Shown: positions 1 to 6,118 of the stretch, piece after piece | How the letters are laid out: each line of letters starts with the position of its first letter | Numbering within the stretch: the stretch's first letter is position 1 | Assembly (NCBI GenBank): GCA_012514865.1 | Contig: JAAYZO010000331.1 | Coordinates: 1-8,955 of the forward strand | Source: Lentisphaerota bacterium | GTDB lineage: Bacteria; Verrucomicrobiota; Lentisphaeria; Oligosphaerales; JAFGRS01 | Direction of reading: 5' to 3' | DNA: 8,955 nt | Program-made: the position numbers and the translations under genes | Notes under the pieces: generated by a model | What the model was told of the DNA's origin: nothing | Databases searched by the model: none | The model's input: only the letters and a program-made list of their open reading frames with translations

Positions 1-73
1 GGGACGAGGGTCAGGTGGCGAGGGACGAGGGTCAGGTGGCGAGGGACGAGGGTCAGGTGGCGAGGGACGATGG
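1..73 (+). repeat. Tandem array of a 21-nt unit, three perfect copies plus a partial fourth
   Basis: Three identical 21-nt units occupy 1-21, 22-42 and 43-63. Each begins GGGACGAGGG and ends GGTGGCGA. A fourth copy starts at 64 but breaks down after about ten bases. The array may extend left of the window. Because 21 is a multiple of three, it reads through as a repeated heptapeptide (ARDEGQV) in one + frame, but there is no ribosome binding site or plausible protein downstream, so I treat it as non-coding. A diverged inverted copy lies at 275-298 inside the kinase 3' end. Similar GGGACGAGGG-rich intergenic repeats are, in my recollection, frequent in Acidobacteriota; that is memory, not a search. 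Confidence 0.93.
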
Positions 74-249
74 GCGGCGGGAGGGAACGGGAGAGGGCGG
101 CTGCTCGGCCGCGGATCCGGCGGCGATCCAGAGCTTCGCCAGCTCGGCCACCGAGGGGGCGGCCGGAGGCATTGAGGTGTTACTGCCCATGGCCGTCGAC
201 CTACACCTGCCGGGTCAACCCGGTGGCCTCCCGGTGCGCCCCGAACGCC
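74..249. other. Intergenic stretch beyond the kinase stop, no gene recognised
   Basis: This is very GC-rich sequence between the tandem array and the kinase stop codon. I recognise no protein in any frame. The longest - strand ORF here (53-190, 45 codons) runs into the tandem array and lacks a clear ribosome binding site. A short perfect palindrome (CCGGGT-CA-ACCCGG) lies at 210-223. It is not followed by a T-run on either strand, so it is not a typical intrinsic terminator, although it sits where a kinase terminator would be expected. Confidence 0.5.
210..223. repeat. Short inverted repeat downstream of the kinase
   Basis: Two 6-bp arms, CCGGGT and ACCCGG, are separated by two bases. This could be a tight hairpin or a protein-binding palindrome. 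The 2-nt loop is too small for a normal hairpin, so only four or five pairs would form in RNA. There is no U-tract. Its function is unknown, and in sequence this GC-rich it may be chance. Confidence 0.3.
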
Positions 250-2130
250 TCAAGCGATCGCTGACTCATCGTTCACCTCGCCCCTCATCCCTCGTCCCGC
301 CGCGCTCACCGGCAGGCTGAAGGTGAACGTCGCCCCGCCCTCCGGGTTGTTCGCCGCCCACAACGTTCCCCCGTGCGCCTCGACAATGCTCTTGGAAATC
401 GGCAGGCCCACACCCATCCCCTTGGGCTTGGTCGTGTAGAACGGCTCGAACAGGCGCAGCATCGCGTCGGCCGGGATGCCATGGCCATTGTCGATCACAC
501 TGACCTCAACCGCGGTCGCCGTCCGCCTGACCCGCACCGTAACCCGGCCTTCCCGCGGCGGGCTGTCGCCCACGGCATCCATGGCGTTGAGCAGCAGATT
601 CAGCAGGACCTGCTGCAGTTGCACGCGGTCACCCTGAACGGACGGCAGGGCCGGCCCCGTCTCCACCGCCAGCGCCACCCGGCGCCGGTCGGCGTCCGGG
701 CGCGCGAGGACGATGACATCGCCTGCCAGTTGCCTGAGGTCAAGAGGCGTCGTCATCACGTCTCGTCGTCTCATCAGGTCGCGCACCCGCTCGATGACGG
801 CACCGGCCCGCTGGTCGTCATGCCGGATGTCCTCCAGGATGGCACGCACTTCGTCGAGATCGAGCGACGGGGCCTGCAGGATCATCTCCGCGGCCTCGGC
901 GTTGCGCAGGATGGCCCCGAGCGGCTGGCTCAGCTCGTGGGCCAGGGACGACGCCATCTGTCCCATCGAGGCGACTCGAGACACATGGGCAAGCTGGAGG
1001 CGCTGGACGCCCAGCTCCTGTTCCACCCGCTTGCGCTCCGAGACATCCTGGATAATCCCGTTCGCCCTCACGGGTCGGCGGCACGCGCCGTCGCCGCCAA
1101 ACACAGTCCGGCCGCGCACCCGCAGCCATCGCTCGCGCCCGCCCTTGAGGAGGATCCGGAACTCCAGGTCCAGGATCCCGCTGCCGTCCGGATCATTCGC
1201 CCGCTTCATGCAGCCAAGGAAGATGGCTTTGTCGTCTGGATGGACTGCCTTGGGCACCAGGTCCGGATCCAGTTCGAGCGTGGCGCTAACGGGCAGCCCG
1301 TACAGGGCCAGTAACTCGCGGGAGTAGAACGCCGTGCCGCTGACCAGATCGAACCGGTAGATGCCGAATCCGGCGGCCTCGGCCGCCTCCCGCAGGCGCT
1401 CCTCGCTCTCGCGCAGAGCGTCCGCGAGCTGCGCGGCGCCGAGCACGGTGCGGTTCAGCTCGTAGGCCATCGCGGCGACGATGCCTAGGAATGGGAGGCT
1501 CATCGTGAAGGGCCAGTGGAGGACGCCCCGCACCACCAGCGTGGCCTGCACGCCTCCGATCAGGATGAAGAAGGCGACGCTGGAACCCGTCAGCAGCGCC
1601 GCCAGCCCGTCGCGGCGCCGCCAGACGGTGATTGCGGCGTCGACACCGAACGCGAAGTAGAATAGCAGGCTCAGTTGGCCGAGCCGCATCCACGGGTTCA
1701 CCACGCCCTGGGCGAGAGACACCGTGTCACCGAGGAACGGGACCTGCAGCACGCGGGTGATCTCTCGGTAGTTGAGGTTCTGTGCCACCAGGAAGTTGAC
1801 CAGCAGCGAGGCGGTGCGCAGGACGCAGGCACCCCAGGCAAGCCACGGCCGTCCGGCCCGCAGGTGGAATCGCACAAAAGCGACGGTCGCCACGACGACC
1901 ACCCAGATCGGGACATGGATCCAGCGCACCAGCGTCGCCAACTGCCCGGGCGTCTGCGCCCGCATCAGGCACAGTTCGCCCCCGGCCGCGGCGGCGGTCG
2001 CCGTCGCCGCCACCGCGAACAGCAGATAGGACCACGTCGTGCGCCTGTGGCACCACGCCAGCAGGTACACCGTCGCCAGCGTGAGACACGCCGAGGCCGC
2101 CATGGACCAGATGACAGTGACCCAACTCAT
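250..2130 (-). CDS. Membrane-bound PAS sensor histidine kinase, FixL/DctB-like core
   Basis: A 626-residue sensor kinase that should autophosphorylate on a histidine and pass the phosphate to a response regulator. Residues about 1-225 hold some seven hydrophobic helices (near 4-24, 33-50, 68-87, 98-117, 147-166, 177-200, 208-223), an integral membrane sensor region of unknown ligand. A PAS domain with its PAC end follows at about 245-368. The HisKA H-box has H398 (motif AHELSQPLGAILRNAEAAE). The ATPase domain has the N-box with N515, the G1 box DNGHGIP at 547-553, the F-box FEPFYTTK from 561, and the G2 glycines 571, 573 and 575, so all catalytic boxes are present. I recall very similar membrane-PAS-kinase proteins as a recurrent family in Acidobacteriota and relatives, usually paired with a FixJ/NarL-type regulator. 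None is seen here. The last ~15 residues (from G612) are encoded by degenerate repeat DNA. The ATG at 2130 has only a weak upstream purine stretch. The signal sensed is unknown. Confidence 0.93.
   Translation of the reverse strand: MSWVTVIWSMAASACLTLATVYLLAWCHRRTTWSYLLFAVAATATAAAAGGELCLMRAQTPGQLATLVRWIHVPIWVVVVATVAFVRFHLRAGRPWLAWGACVLRTASLLVNFLVAQNLNYREITRVLQVPFLGDTVSLAQGVVNPWMRLGQLSLLFYFAFGVDAAITVWRRRDGLAALLTGSSVAFFILIGGVQATLVVRGVLHWPFTMSLPFLGIVAAMAYELNRTVLGAAQLADALRESEERLREAAEAAGFGIYRFDLVSGTAFYSRELLALYGLPVSATLELDPDLVPKAVHPDDKAIFLGCMKRANDPDGSGILDLEFRILLKGGRERWLRVRGRTVFGGDGACRRPVRANGIIQDVSERKRVEQELGVQRLQLAHVSRVASMGQMASSLAHELSQPLGAILRNAEAAEMILQAPSLDLDEVRAILEDIRHDDQRAGAVIERVRDLMRRRDVMTTPLDLRQLAGDVIVLARPDADRRRVALAVETGPALPSVQGDRVQLQQVLLNLLLNAMDAVGDSPPREGRVTVRVRRTATAVEVSVIDNGHGIPADAMLRLFEPFYTTKPKGMGVGLPISKSIVEAHGGTLWAANNPEGGATFTFSLPVSAAGRGMRGEVNDESAIA
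275..298 (-). repeat. Diverged inverted copy of the 21-nt repeat inside the kinase 3' end
   Basis: Read on the - strand, this stretch starts with the same ten bases as the array units (GGGACGAGGG) and ends GGCGAGGT. It matches 18 of 24 bases of the array when aligned without gaps. It encodes kinase residues about 612-619 (GRGMRGEV), beyond the end of the ATPase fold. It is inverted relative to the array at 1-63. Confidence 0.6.
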
Positions 2131-2141
2131 GACGCGCTAGG

Positions 2142-2606
2142 CTACCTTCGAACTGTTCCGACCCCACCATCCCGCAGTGGCCTGCAGCCGGCTCGTACCC
2201 GTGCGGCCGCAAACGCGAGCCAGCCAAGCACGCGGCGACGCGGTCTCGCGTGCGCCCGCGCGTAGAACAGCAGGGAATCGCTTCGTCCATCAGCGCTCGC
2301 ACCCCGAGTGTGGGCCGGCGGACCGATGAACCCGCAGGACACACCTATCGCCCCCTCGGTCCGTCGCCGCTCCTCCCTGCTGATGTTTGTCGGGGTTGGA
2401 GTGTCAGGGCTGGCGGAATCCCATTGCCAGAGCGAGGACAGGCCCAACCGGAGGCATTCGCGGACGCGGCGCTGGGCGTCCTCGATGGCCGTGTCGACCC
2501 GATCGGCCGTCAGGTTGATGAAACGGGCCGGCAGAACCGCCAGGAGCGTCTCGAACTCCAGTTGCCCCCGCAGGTCGGCCTCCGAGTTGGTCGTCAGCGT
2601 TCGCAT
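2142..2606 (-). pseudogene. Truncated N-terminal fragment of a GAF-domain signalling protein
   Basis: The first ~75 codons from the ATG at 2606 look like real protein. They carry FETLLAVLPARFINL (18-32), then DRVDTAIEDAQRRV (35-48), then LGLSSLWQW (54-62). I recognise this as the conserved lead-in and first helix/strand of GAF domains in bacterial sensor kinases and sigma-54 activators, where the usual form is like FE.LLADLSARFVNLPADRVD...IEDAQRR...LGLDRSSLWQ. After about residue 75 the sequence turns into arginine/alanine-rich text with no domain character and stops at 2142, 11 nt before the kinase ATG. The output domain is missing, so I call it a remnant. The start is supported by AAGGGG five bases upstream; an in-frame ATG seven codons earlier (2627) is less well placed. 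A faint GAF-like continuation (MDEAIPCC, near 2270-2290) appears in another frame, which would fit a frameshift. It could instead be a short expressed protein coupled to the kinase. Confidence 0.6.
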
Positions 2607-2611
2607 GGCGT

Positions 2612-2631
2612 CCCCTTGGCTCGTCACTATA
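2612..2631 (-). promoter_or_regulatory. Ribosome binding site and possible -10 element of the GAF remnant
   Basis: On the - strand, AAGGGG (2617 down to 2612) sits five bases before the ATG at 2606, which is good Shine-Dalgarno spacing. TATAGT (2631 down to 2626) resembles a -10 hexamer. No convincing -35 is found 16-18 bases further upstream. These signals suggest the remnant once had, or still has, a working start, and that the kinase could be transcribed from here. Confidence 0.4.
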
Positions 2632-2693
2632 CCACGGCTGTGCGCGGAAGCAGTGCGACTCAGGGCAGGTCTGGTGCCCCGAAAGCCCCTCTG

Positions 2694-3038
2694 TTAACCA
2701 GGAAAGGGGTTCCCGCGGGGGTCTCGGAGGGCTTTATCGATGGAGAACAGGTACATGGACCGTTTGGGCGGCATGGCCGCGTGAGATCCTCGCGGCTTCC
2801 GGATCCACATCTCCACCGTGAACGCAAACCGCAGGTTGAAGTCAGCGGAAACAGAACGAAGAGCGCTGATTGCGTCGTCAGTGCCGGTCGAGACCAGACC
2901 ATCGCCCACCCGGCCCTCGCCGATGGTGTGGCAGTCCCTGAAGCGCAGGCTCTCGCTGAGCTGGTGGCCGTTGCCGGTCTTGTCTTCCGCCAGAATCAGC
3001 CCTTCCTGCTCTGGCTCATCGAATGACCAGTAACCCAT
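2694..3038 (-). pseudogene. Fragment of a LamG-like jellyroll (concanavalin-fold) domain
   Basis: This 114-codon open stretch has the signature order of LamG/concanavalin-type domains: GYWSFDE at 2-8, a DKTGNGH turn at about 19-25, GRVGDGL at about 42-48, GTDDAIS at about 52-58, and FTVEMWIRKP at about 73-82. These domains bind carbohydrate or protein ligands in large secreted or surface proteins and are about 150-200 residues long, so only the front part is present. There is no signal peptide, no upstream domain and no downstream half. Upstream, the frame stays open only about 11 codons before a stop near 3072. The purine-rich GGGGAGG abuts the ATG with no spacing, so it would be a poor ribosome binding site. 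I infer a broken piece of a larger extracellular protein gene. A small expressed protein is less likely. Confidence 0.6.
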
Positions 3039-3220
3039 CCTCCCCGGCCGACAGGGACCCGGAGCGGCAGGTCAGCGCATGGGCGCGCTGGACCCGCCCT
3101 GGTCCATCCACCGCTGTTTGGGGGCAGAGCCTGGAAAGCGTCGCTAGAGCGCTGTATGGTCGAGAAGGGTTACAAGGCCCGGTCCACTTCTGTTCGGGAC
3201 GTCCGCGGTCAACAGATACC

Positions 3221-3234
3221 TGGCGGTGCCGCCA
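3221..3234. repeat. Palindrome TGGCGG-TG-CCGCCA upstream of aceE
   Basis: Two perfect 6-bp arms are separated by two bases, about 170 nt before the aceE start. Position and symmetry would suit a dimeric regulator site controlling the operon, but no family can be named. In GC-rich DNA a palindrome this short can occur by chance. Confidence 0.25.
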
Positions 3235-3387
3235 ACGATGAGCAGACCAGCAGAAACCAACTGGCCAGGCCGTCCGACTGCCCTTGATGATGTCCGGGCA
3301 GCGACGTGCTCCGGTCGTGACGATATCGGCATCCGGTTGACGTGCGCGGGTGCCTCTGCGATCGCCACATCGTCCTGCTGACTGGAC

Positions 3388-3394
3388 GGAGGGA
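3388..3394 (+). promoter_or_regulatory. Ribosome binding site of aceE
   Basis: GGAGGGA lies six bases before the GTG at 3401. This fixes the aceE start there rather than at the in-frame ATG at 3350, which has no comparable site and would add 17 residues unlike the family. Confidence 0.8.
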
Positions 3395-3400
3395 AGTGCA

Positions 3401-6049
3401 GTGACAAAAGACCACGACGACAACCTGCAGATCGAGCGCGCCGAGTGGCTGGCGTCGATGGACGACGTGCTGGCGCACAACGACCCAGAACGCGTGCGCG
3501 CTCTGATGGCAGCCCTCGCGGCGCGCGTCGGCGCCGCCGGCATTCGGCTCCCGCACTGTGCCAACACCCCGTACCTCAACACGATCCCCGTGGCGGAACA
3601 GCCGCCGTACCCAGGCAACCGCGAGATCGAGCGCCGCATCAAGAGCCTTGTGCGTTGGAACGCGATGGCCATGGTCGTGCGCGCCAATCGTGAGGAAGCC
3701 GGGATCGGCGGCCACATCTCGACCTTCGCCTCACAGGCGACACTGTACGAGGTCGGGTTCAACCATTTCTTCCGGGCGCACGACCACGTCTATTTCCAGG
3801 GGCATGCCTCCCCGGGCAACTACGCCCGCGCCTTCCTTGAAGGCCGCATCTCGGTCGAGGAACTCACGAACTTCCGGCACGAGTGCCACGACGGCCCCGG
3901 CCTGCCATCGTACCCGCATCCTTGGCTCAAGCCGGACTTCTGGCAGTTCCCCACGGTCTCGATGGGGCTCGGGCCGATCCAGGCGATCTACCACGCGCGC
4001 TTCGATAACTACCTGGCAGATCGCGGCCTGAAGGACACCGGCGACCACCGCGTCTGGGCCTTTGTCGGTGACGGCGAGACGGACGAGCCCGAGACGCTGG
4101 GCGCCATCAGTCTGGCCGGGCGCGAGAAACTCGACAACCTGATCTTCGTGGTCAACTGCAACCTGCAGCGCCTCGACGGTCCGGTCCGTGGCAACGGCAA
4201 CATCATCCAGGAACTGGAGACGGTGTTCCGTGGCGCAGGCTGGAACGTGATCAAAGTGATCTGGGGCGGCGGTATGGATGCGCTCCTGGAGCGTGATCAG
4301 GACGGCCTCCTCGTCAAGACCTTGGGCGAGATCGTGGATGGCGAGCATCAGAACTTCTCTGTCAGAGGCGGCGCCTATGTCCGCGACCATCTCTTCGGCC
4401 GCGATCCGCGCCTGCTCGCGATGGTCGAGCATCTGTCCGATGAGGACCTCGGGCACCTGCGGCTGGGGGGCCACGATCCGGAAAAGGTGTATGCGGCCTA
4501 CAAGGCTGCGGTCGAACACAAGGGCGCACCAACCGTGATCCTCGCGCGCACCGTGAAGGGCTACGGACTGGGCGAGGCCGGCGAGGGGCGGAACATCACC
4601 CACCAACAGAAGAAGCTGAACGAGGACGAACTGCGCGAGTTCCGCTCGAGGTTCGCCGTGCCGCTCTCCGATGCTGACGTCGCGGACGTCCCGTTCTACA
4701 AACCGGACGACGACAGCCCCGAGCTGCGCTACCTGCACGAACGCCGAAAGGCGCTGGGCGGCTACCTGCCCGCGCGCCGGTCACGGTGTGAGCCGCTGGC
4801 GTTGCCTGACGATGCCGTCTTCGCCGAGTTCCGCGAGGGCAGCGGCGGCAAAGACGTGGCGACGACCATGGCGTTCGGGCGGATGCTGTCCGCCCTGCTC
4901 AAAGACGAGCGCATCGGGCCCTCGGTCGTGCCGATCATCCCGGACGAGGCCCGCACCTTCGGCGTGGACGCCCTGTTCCGACAGGTGGGCATCTACTCGC
5001 ACGTGGGCCAGCTCTATGAGCCGGTCGATGCGAAGAATCTTCTCTACTACCGCGAAGCCACCGACGGCCAGCTCCTCGAGGAAGGCATCAACGAGGCCGG
5101 GGCCATGGCGTCGTTCATCGCCGCCGGCACGGCCTACTCGAACCACGGCAGGATGATGGTCCCGGTGTTCATGTTCTACTCTATGTTCGGGTTCCAGCGT
5201 GTCGGCGATCTGATCTGGGCGGCGGGCGACAGCCGGGCCCGCGGGTTCCTGATCGGCGGTACGTCGGGACGAACAACGCTCGCGGGAGAGGGACTCCAGC
5301 ACTGCGACGGCAGCAGCCATGTCCTGGCCTATCCGCATCCGCACGTGCGAGCCTATGATCCCGGCTATGCCTATGAGGTCGCCACTATCGTCCAGCACGG
5401 CATCCGCAGGATGTTCCATGAGCAGCACGACGAGATCTACTACCTGACGGTCATGAACGAACGGTACGTTCAGCCCGCAATGCCGCCGGGCGTGGAGGAC
5501 GGCATCCTGAAGGGGATGTACCGAATCGAGACGGCCGAGGGCCACAAAGGGGATCTGCGGGTGACCCTGTTCGGAAGCGGCGCCATCCTCAACGAGGCAC
5601 GCAAGGCAAAGACAATCCTCGGAGAAAGGTATGGCGTGGCGGCGGATGTGTGGAGCGTCACCAGCTACAATGAGCTCTATCGCGACGCCCTGGACTGCGA
5701 GCGCTGGAATCGACTCCATCCCACCGAGACACCCCGAAAGCCCTACCTGCTTCAGGCGCTGGGCGACGCGAACGGGCCGTTCATCGCGGCCACCGACTAC
5801 CTCAAAGCCCTGCCCGAGACGGTTGCCGGCTGGCTGCCTGGACGCCTTATCGCGTTGGGCACCGATGGCTTCGGCCGCAGCGACGGCCGCCAACACCTGC
5901 GGGCGTTCTTCGAGGTCGATGCCAACCACATCACCGTCGCAGCGCTCTATGCGCTTGCACAGGAGGACCGACTTGCGGCCGAAAGGGTCAGACAGGCCAT
6001 CATCGACCTGGGTATCGATCCGGAAAAGGCGAACCCGATGCAGGCGTGA
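3401..6049 (+). CDS. aceE: Pyruvate dehydrogenase E1 component, homodimeric type
   Basis: Thiamine-diphosphate-dependent E1, which decarboxylates pyruvate and reductively acetylates the lipoyl arm of E2. With the GTG start it has 882 residues, close to the 887 of Escherichia coli AceE. The order is an E2-binding N-terminal segment (~1-50), a cofactor-binding domain to ~470, a middle transketolase-like domain (~475-690) and a C-terminal domain. The ThDP/Mg motif is GDGETDEPET from G223 (D224), with N254 and Q256 in NCNLQ. Active-site positions match the E. coli numbers I remember: H105 (H106), H135 (H142), H401 (H407), D515/E516 (D521/E522), E565 (E571, cofactor-activating) and H634 (H640). 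A loop of about six residues present in E. coli before H142 is absent. No key residue is missing and no frameshift is seen. This is the first gene of the operon; the E2 start is 69 nt downstream. The sequence alone separates it clearly from the alpha/beta heterotetrameric E1 family. Confidence 0.97.
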   Translation: MTKDHDDNLQIERAEWLASMDDVLAHNDPERVRALMAALAARVGAAGIRLPHCANTPYLNTIPVAEQPPYPGNREIERRIKSLVRWNAMAMVVRANREEAGIGGHISTFASQATLYEVGFNHFFRAHDHVYFQGHASPGNYARAFLEGRISVEELTNFRHECHDGPGLPSYPHPWLKPDFWQFPTVSMGLGPIQAIYHARFDNYLADRGLKDTGDHRVWAFVGDGETDEPETLGAISLAGREKLDNLIFVVNCNLQRLDGPVRGNGNIIQELETVFRGAGWNVIKVIWGGGMDALLERDQDGLLVKTLGEIVDGEHQNFSVRGGAYVRDHLFGRDPRLLAMVEHLSDEDLGHLRLGGHDPEKVYAAYKAAVEHKGAPTVILARTVKGYGLGEAGEGRNITHQQKKLNEDELREFRSRFAVPLSDADVADVPFYKPDDDSPELRYLHERRKALGGYLPARRSRCEPLALPDDAVFAEFREGSGGKDVATTMAFGRMLSALLKDERIGPSVVPIIPDEARTFGVDALFRQVGIYSHVGQLYEPVDAKNLLYYREATDGQLLEEGINEAGAMASFIAAGTAYSNHGRMMVPVFMFYSMFGFQRVGDLIWAAGDSRARGFLIGGTSGRTTLAGEGLQHCDGSSHVLAYPHPHVRAYDPGYAYEVATIVQHGIRRMFHEQHDEIYYLTVMNERYVQPAMPPGVEDGILKGMYRIETAEGHKGDLRVTLFGSGAILNEARKAKTILGERYGVAADVWSVTSYNELYRDALDCERWNRLHPTETPRKPYLLQALGDANGPFIAATDYLKALPETVAGWLPGRLIALGTDGFGRSDGRQHLRAFFEVDANHITVAALYALAQEDRLAAERVRQAIIDLGIDPEKANPMQA

Positions 6050-6098
6050 ACTGCCCAGCGCATGCCACGGCGTCACCGCGTCATCGAGCCACTCCGCC

Positions 6099-6110
6099 AG
6101 GAAGGATGGG
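6099..6110 (+). promoter_or_regulatory. Ribosome binding site of the E2 gene
   Basis: The purine run AGGAAGGATGGG ends eight bases before the GTG at 6119. The in-frame ATG at 6062 has no such site and would add 19 residues not expected ahead of a lipoyl domain, so I choose the GTG. Confidence 0.65.
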
Positions 6111-6118
6111 ACGAAACC

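Larger units (their letters stand above)
3039..3400. other. Gene-free region upstream of the PDH operon
   Basis: These 362 bases carry no protein I recognise in any frame. The short ORFs present are arginine/proline-rich or are shadows running into aceE. The region must hold the leader of aceE and probably the operon promoter. TTGACG at 3337-3342 resembles a -35 box but no acceptable -10 follows at normal spacing. TGGAAA (3132-3137) and TATGGT (3155-3160) are 17 bases apart but each matches consensus only partly. A 14-bp palindrome sits at 3221-3234. I see no match to the Escherichia coli PdhR operator. Confidence 0.5.

Noticed and set aside
1..73. CRISPR array
   Set aside because: Units are directly abutting with no unique spacers, so this is a simple tandem repeat.
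53..190. Short - strand ORF of 45 codons with the stretch SVAELAKLWIAAGSAAE
   Set aside because: It runs into the tandem array, lacks a good ribosome binding site and matches nothing I recognise; its helix-like look may be chance in GC-rich DNA.
15..320. + strand ORF of 101 codons starting with ARDEGQV repeats
   Set aside because: The start is the tandem repeat itself and the rest overlaps the kinase end on the opposite strand; no start signal or domain.
373..1314. Long + strand ORF of 313 codons opposite the kinase
   Set aside because: Histidine/arginine/proline-rich antisense shadow of the kinase HisKA/ATPase region, as is common at high GC.
3132..3160. Possible sigma-70 promoter (TGGAAA, 17 nt, TATGGT) for the PDH operon
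   Set aside because: Each hexamer matches only four of six consensus bases and the leader would be about 240 nt; expected by chance in a region this size.
3337..3366. TTGACG as a -35 box close to aceE
   Set aside because: No hexamer resembling a -10 box occurs 16-18 bases downstream.
3350..3400. Upstream ATG start for aceE
   Set aside because: The extra 17 residues are proline/arginine-rich, and the Shine-Dalgarno site fits the GTG at 3401 instead.
3144..3407. - strand ORF with a hydrophobic patch (LVSAGLLIVGG) upstream of aceE
   Set aside because: A single weak hydrophobic stretch in otherwise patternless sequence, starting inside the aceE leader; not enough to call a membrane protein or remnant.
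3731..4738. Long - strand ORF of 335 codons opposite aceE
   Set aside because: Antisense shadow of a clearly coding, conserved region; no domain of its own.
4781..6076. Long - strand ORF of 431 codons opposite the aceE 3' half
   Set aside because: Same reason: the + strand is unambiguous AceE, and the antisense product has no recognisable features.
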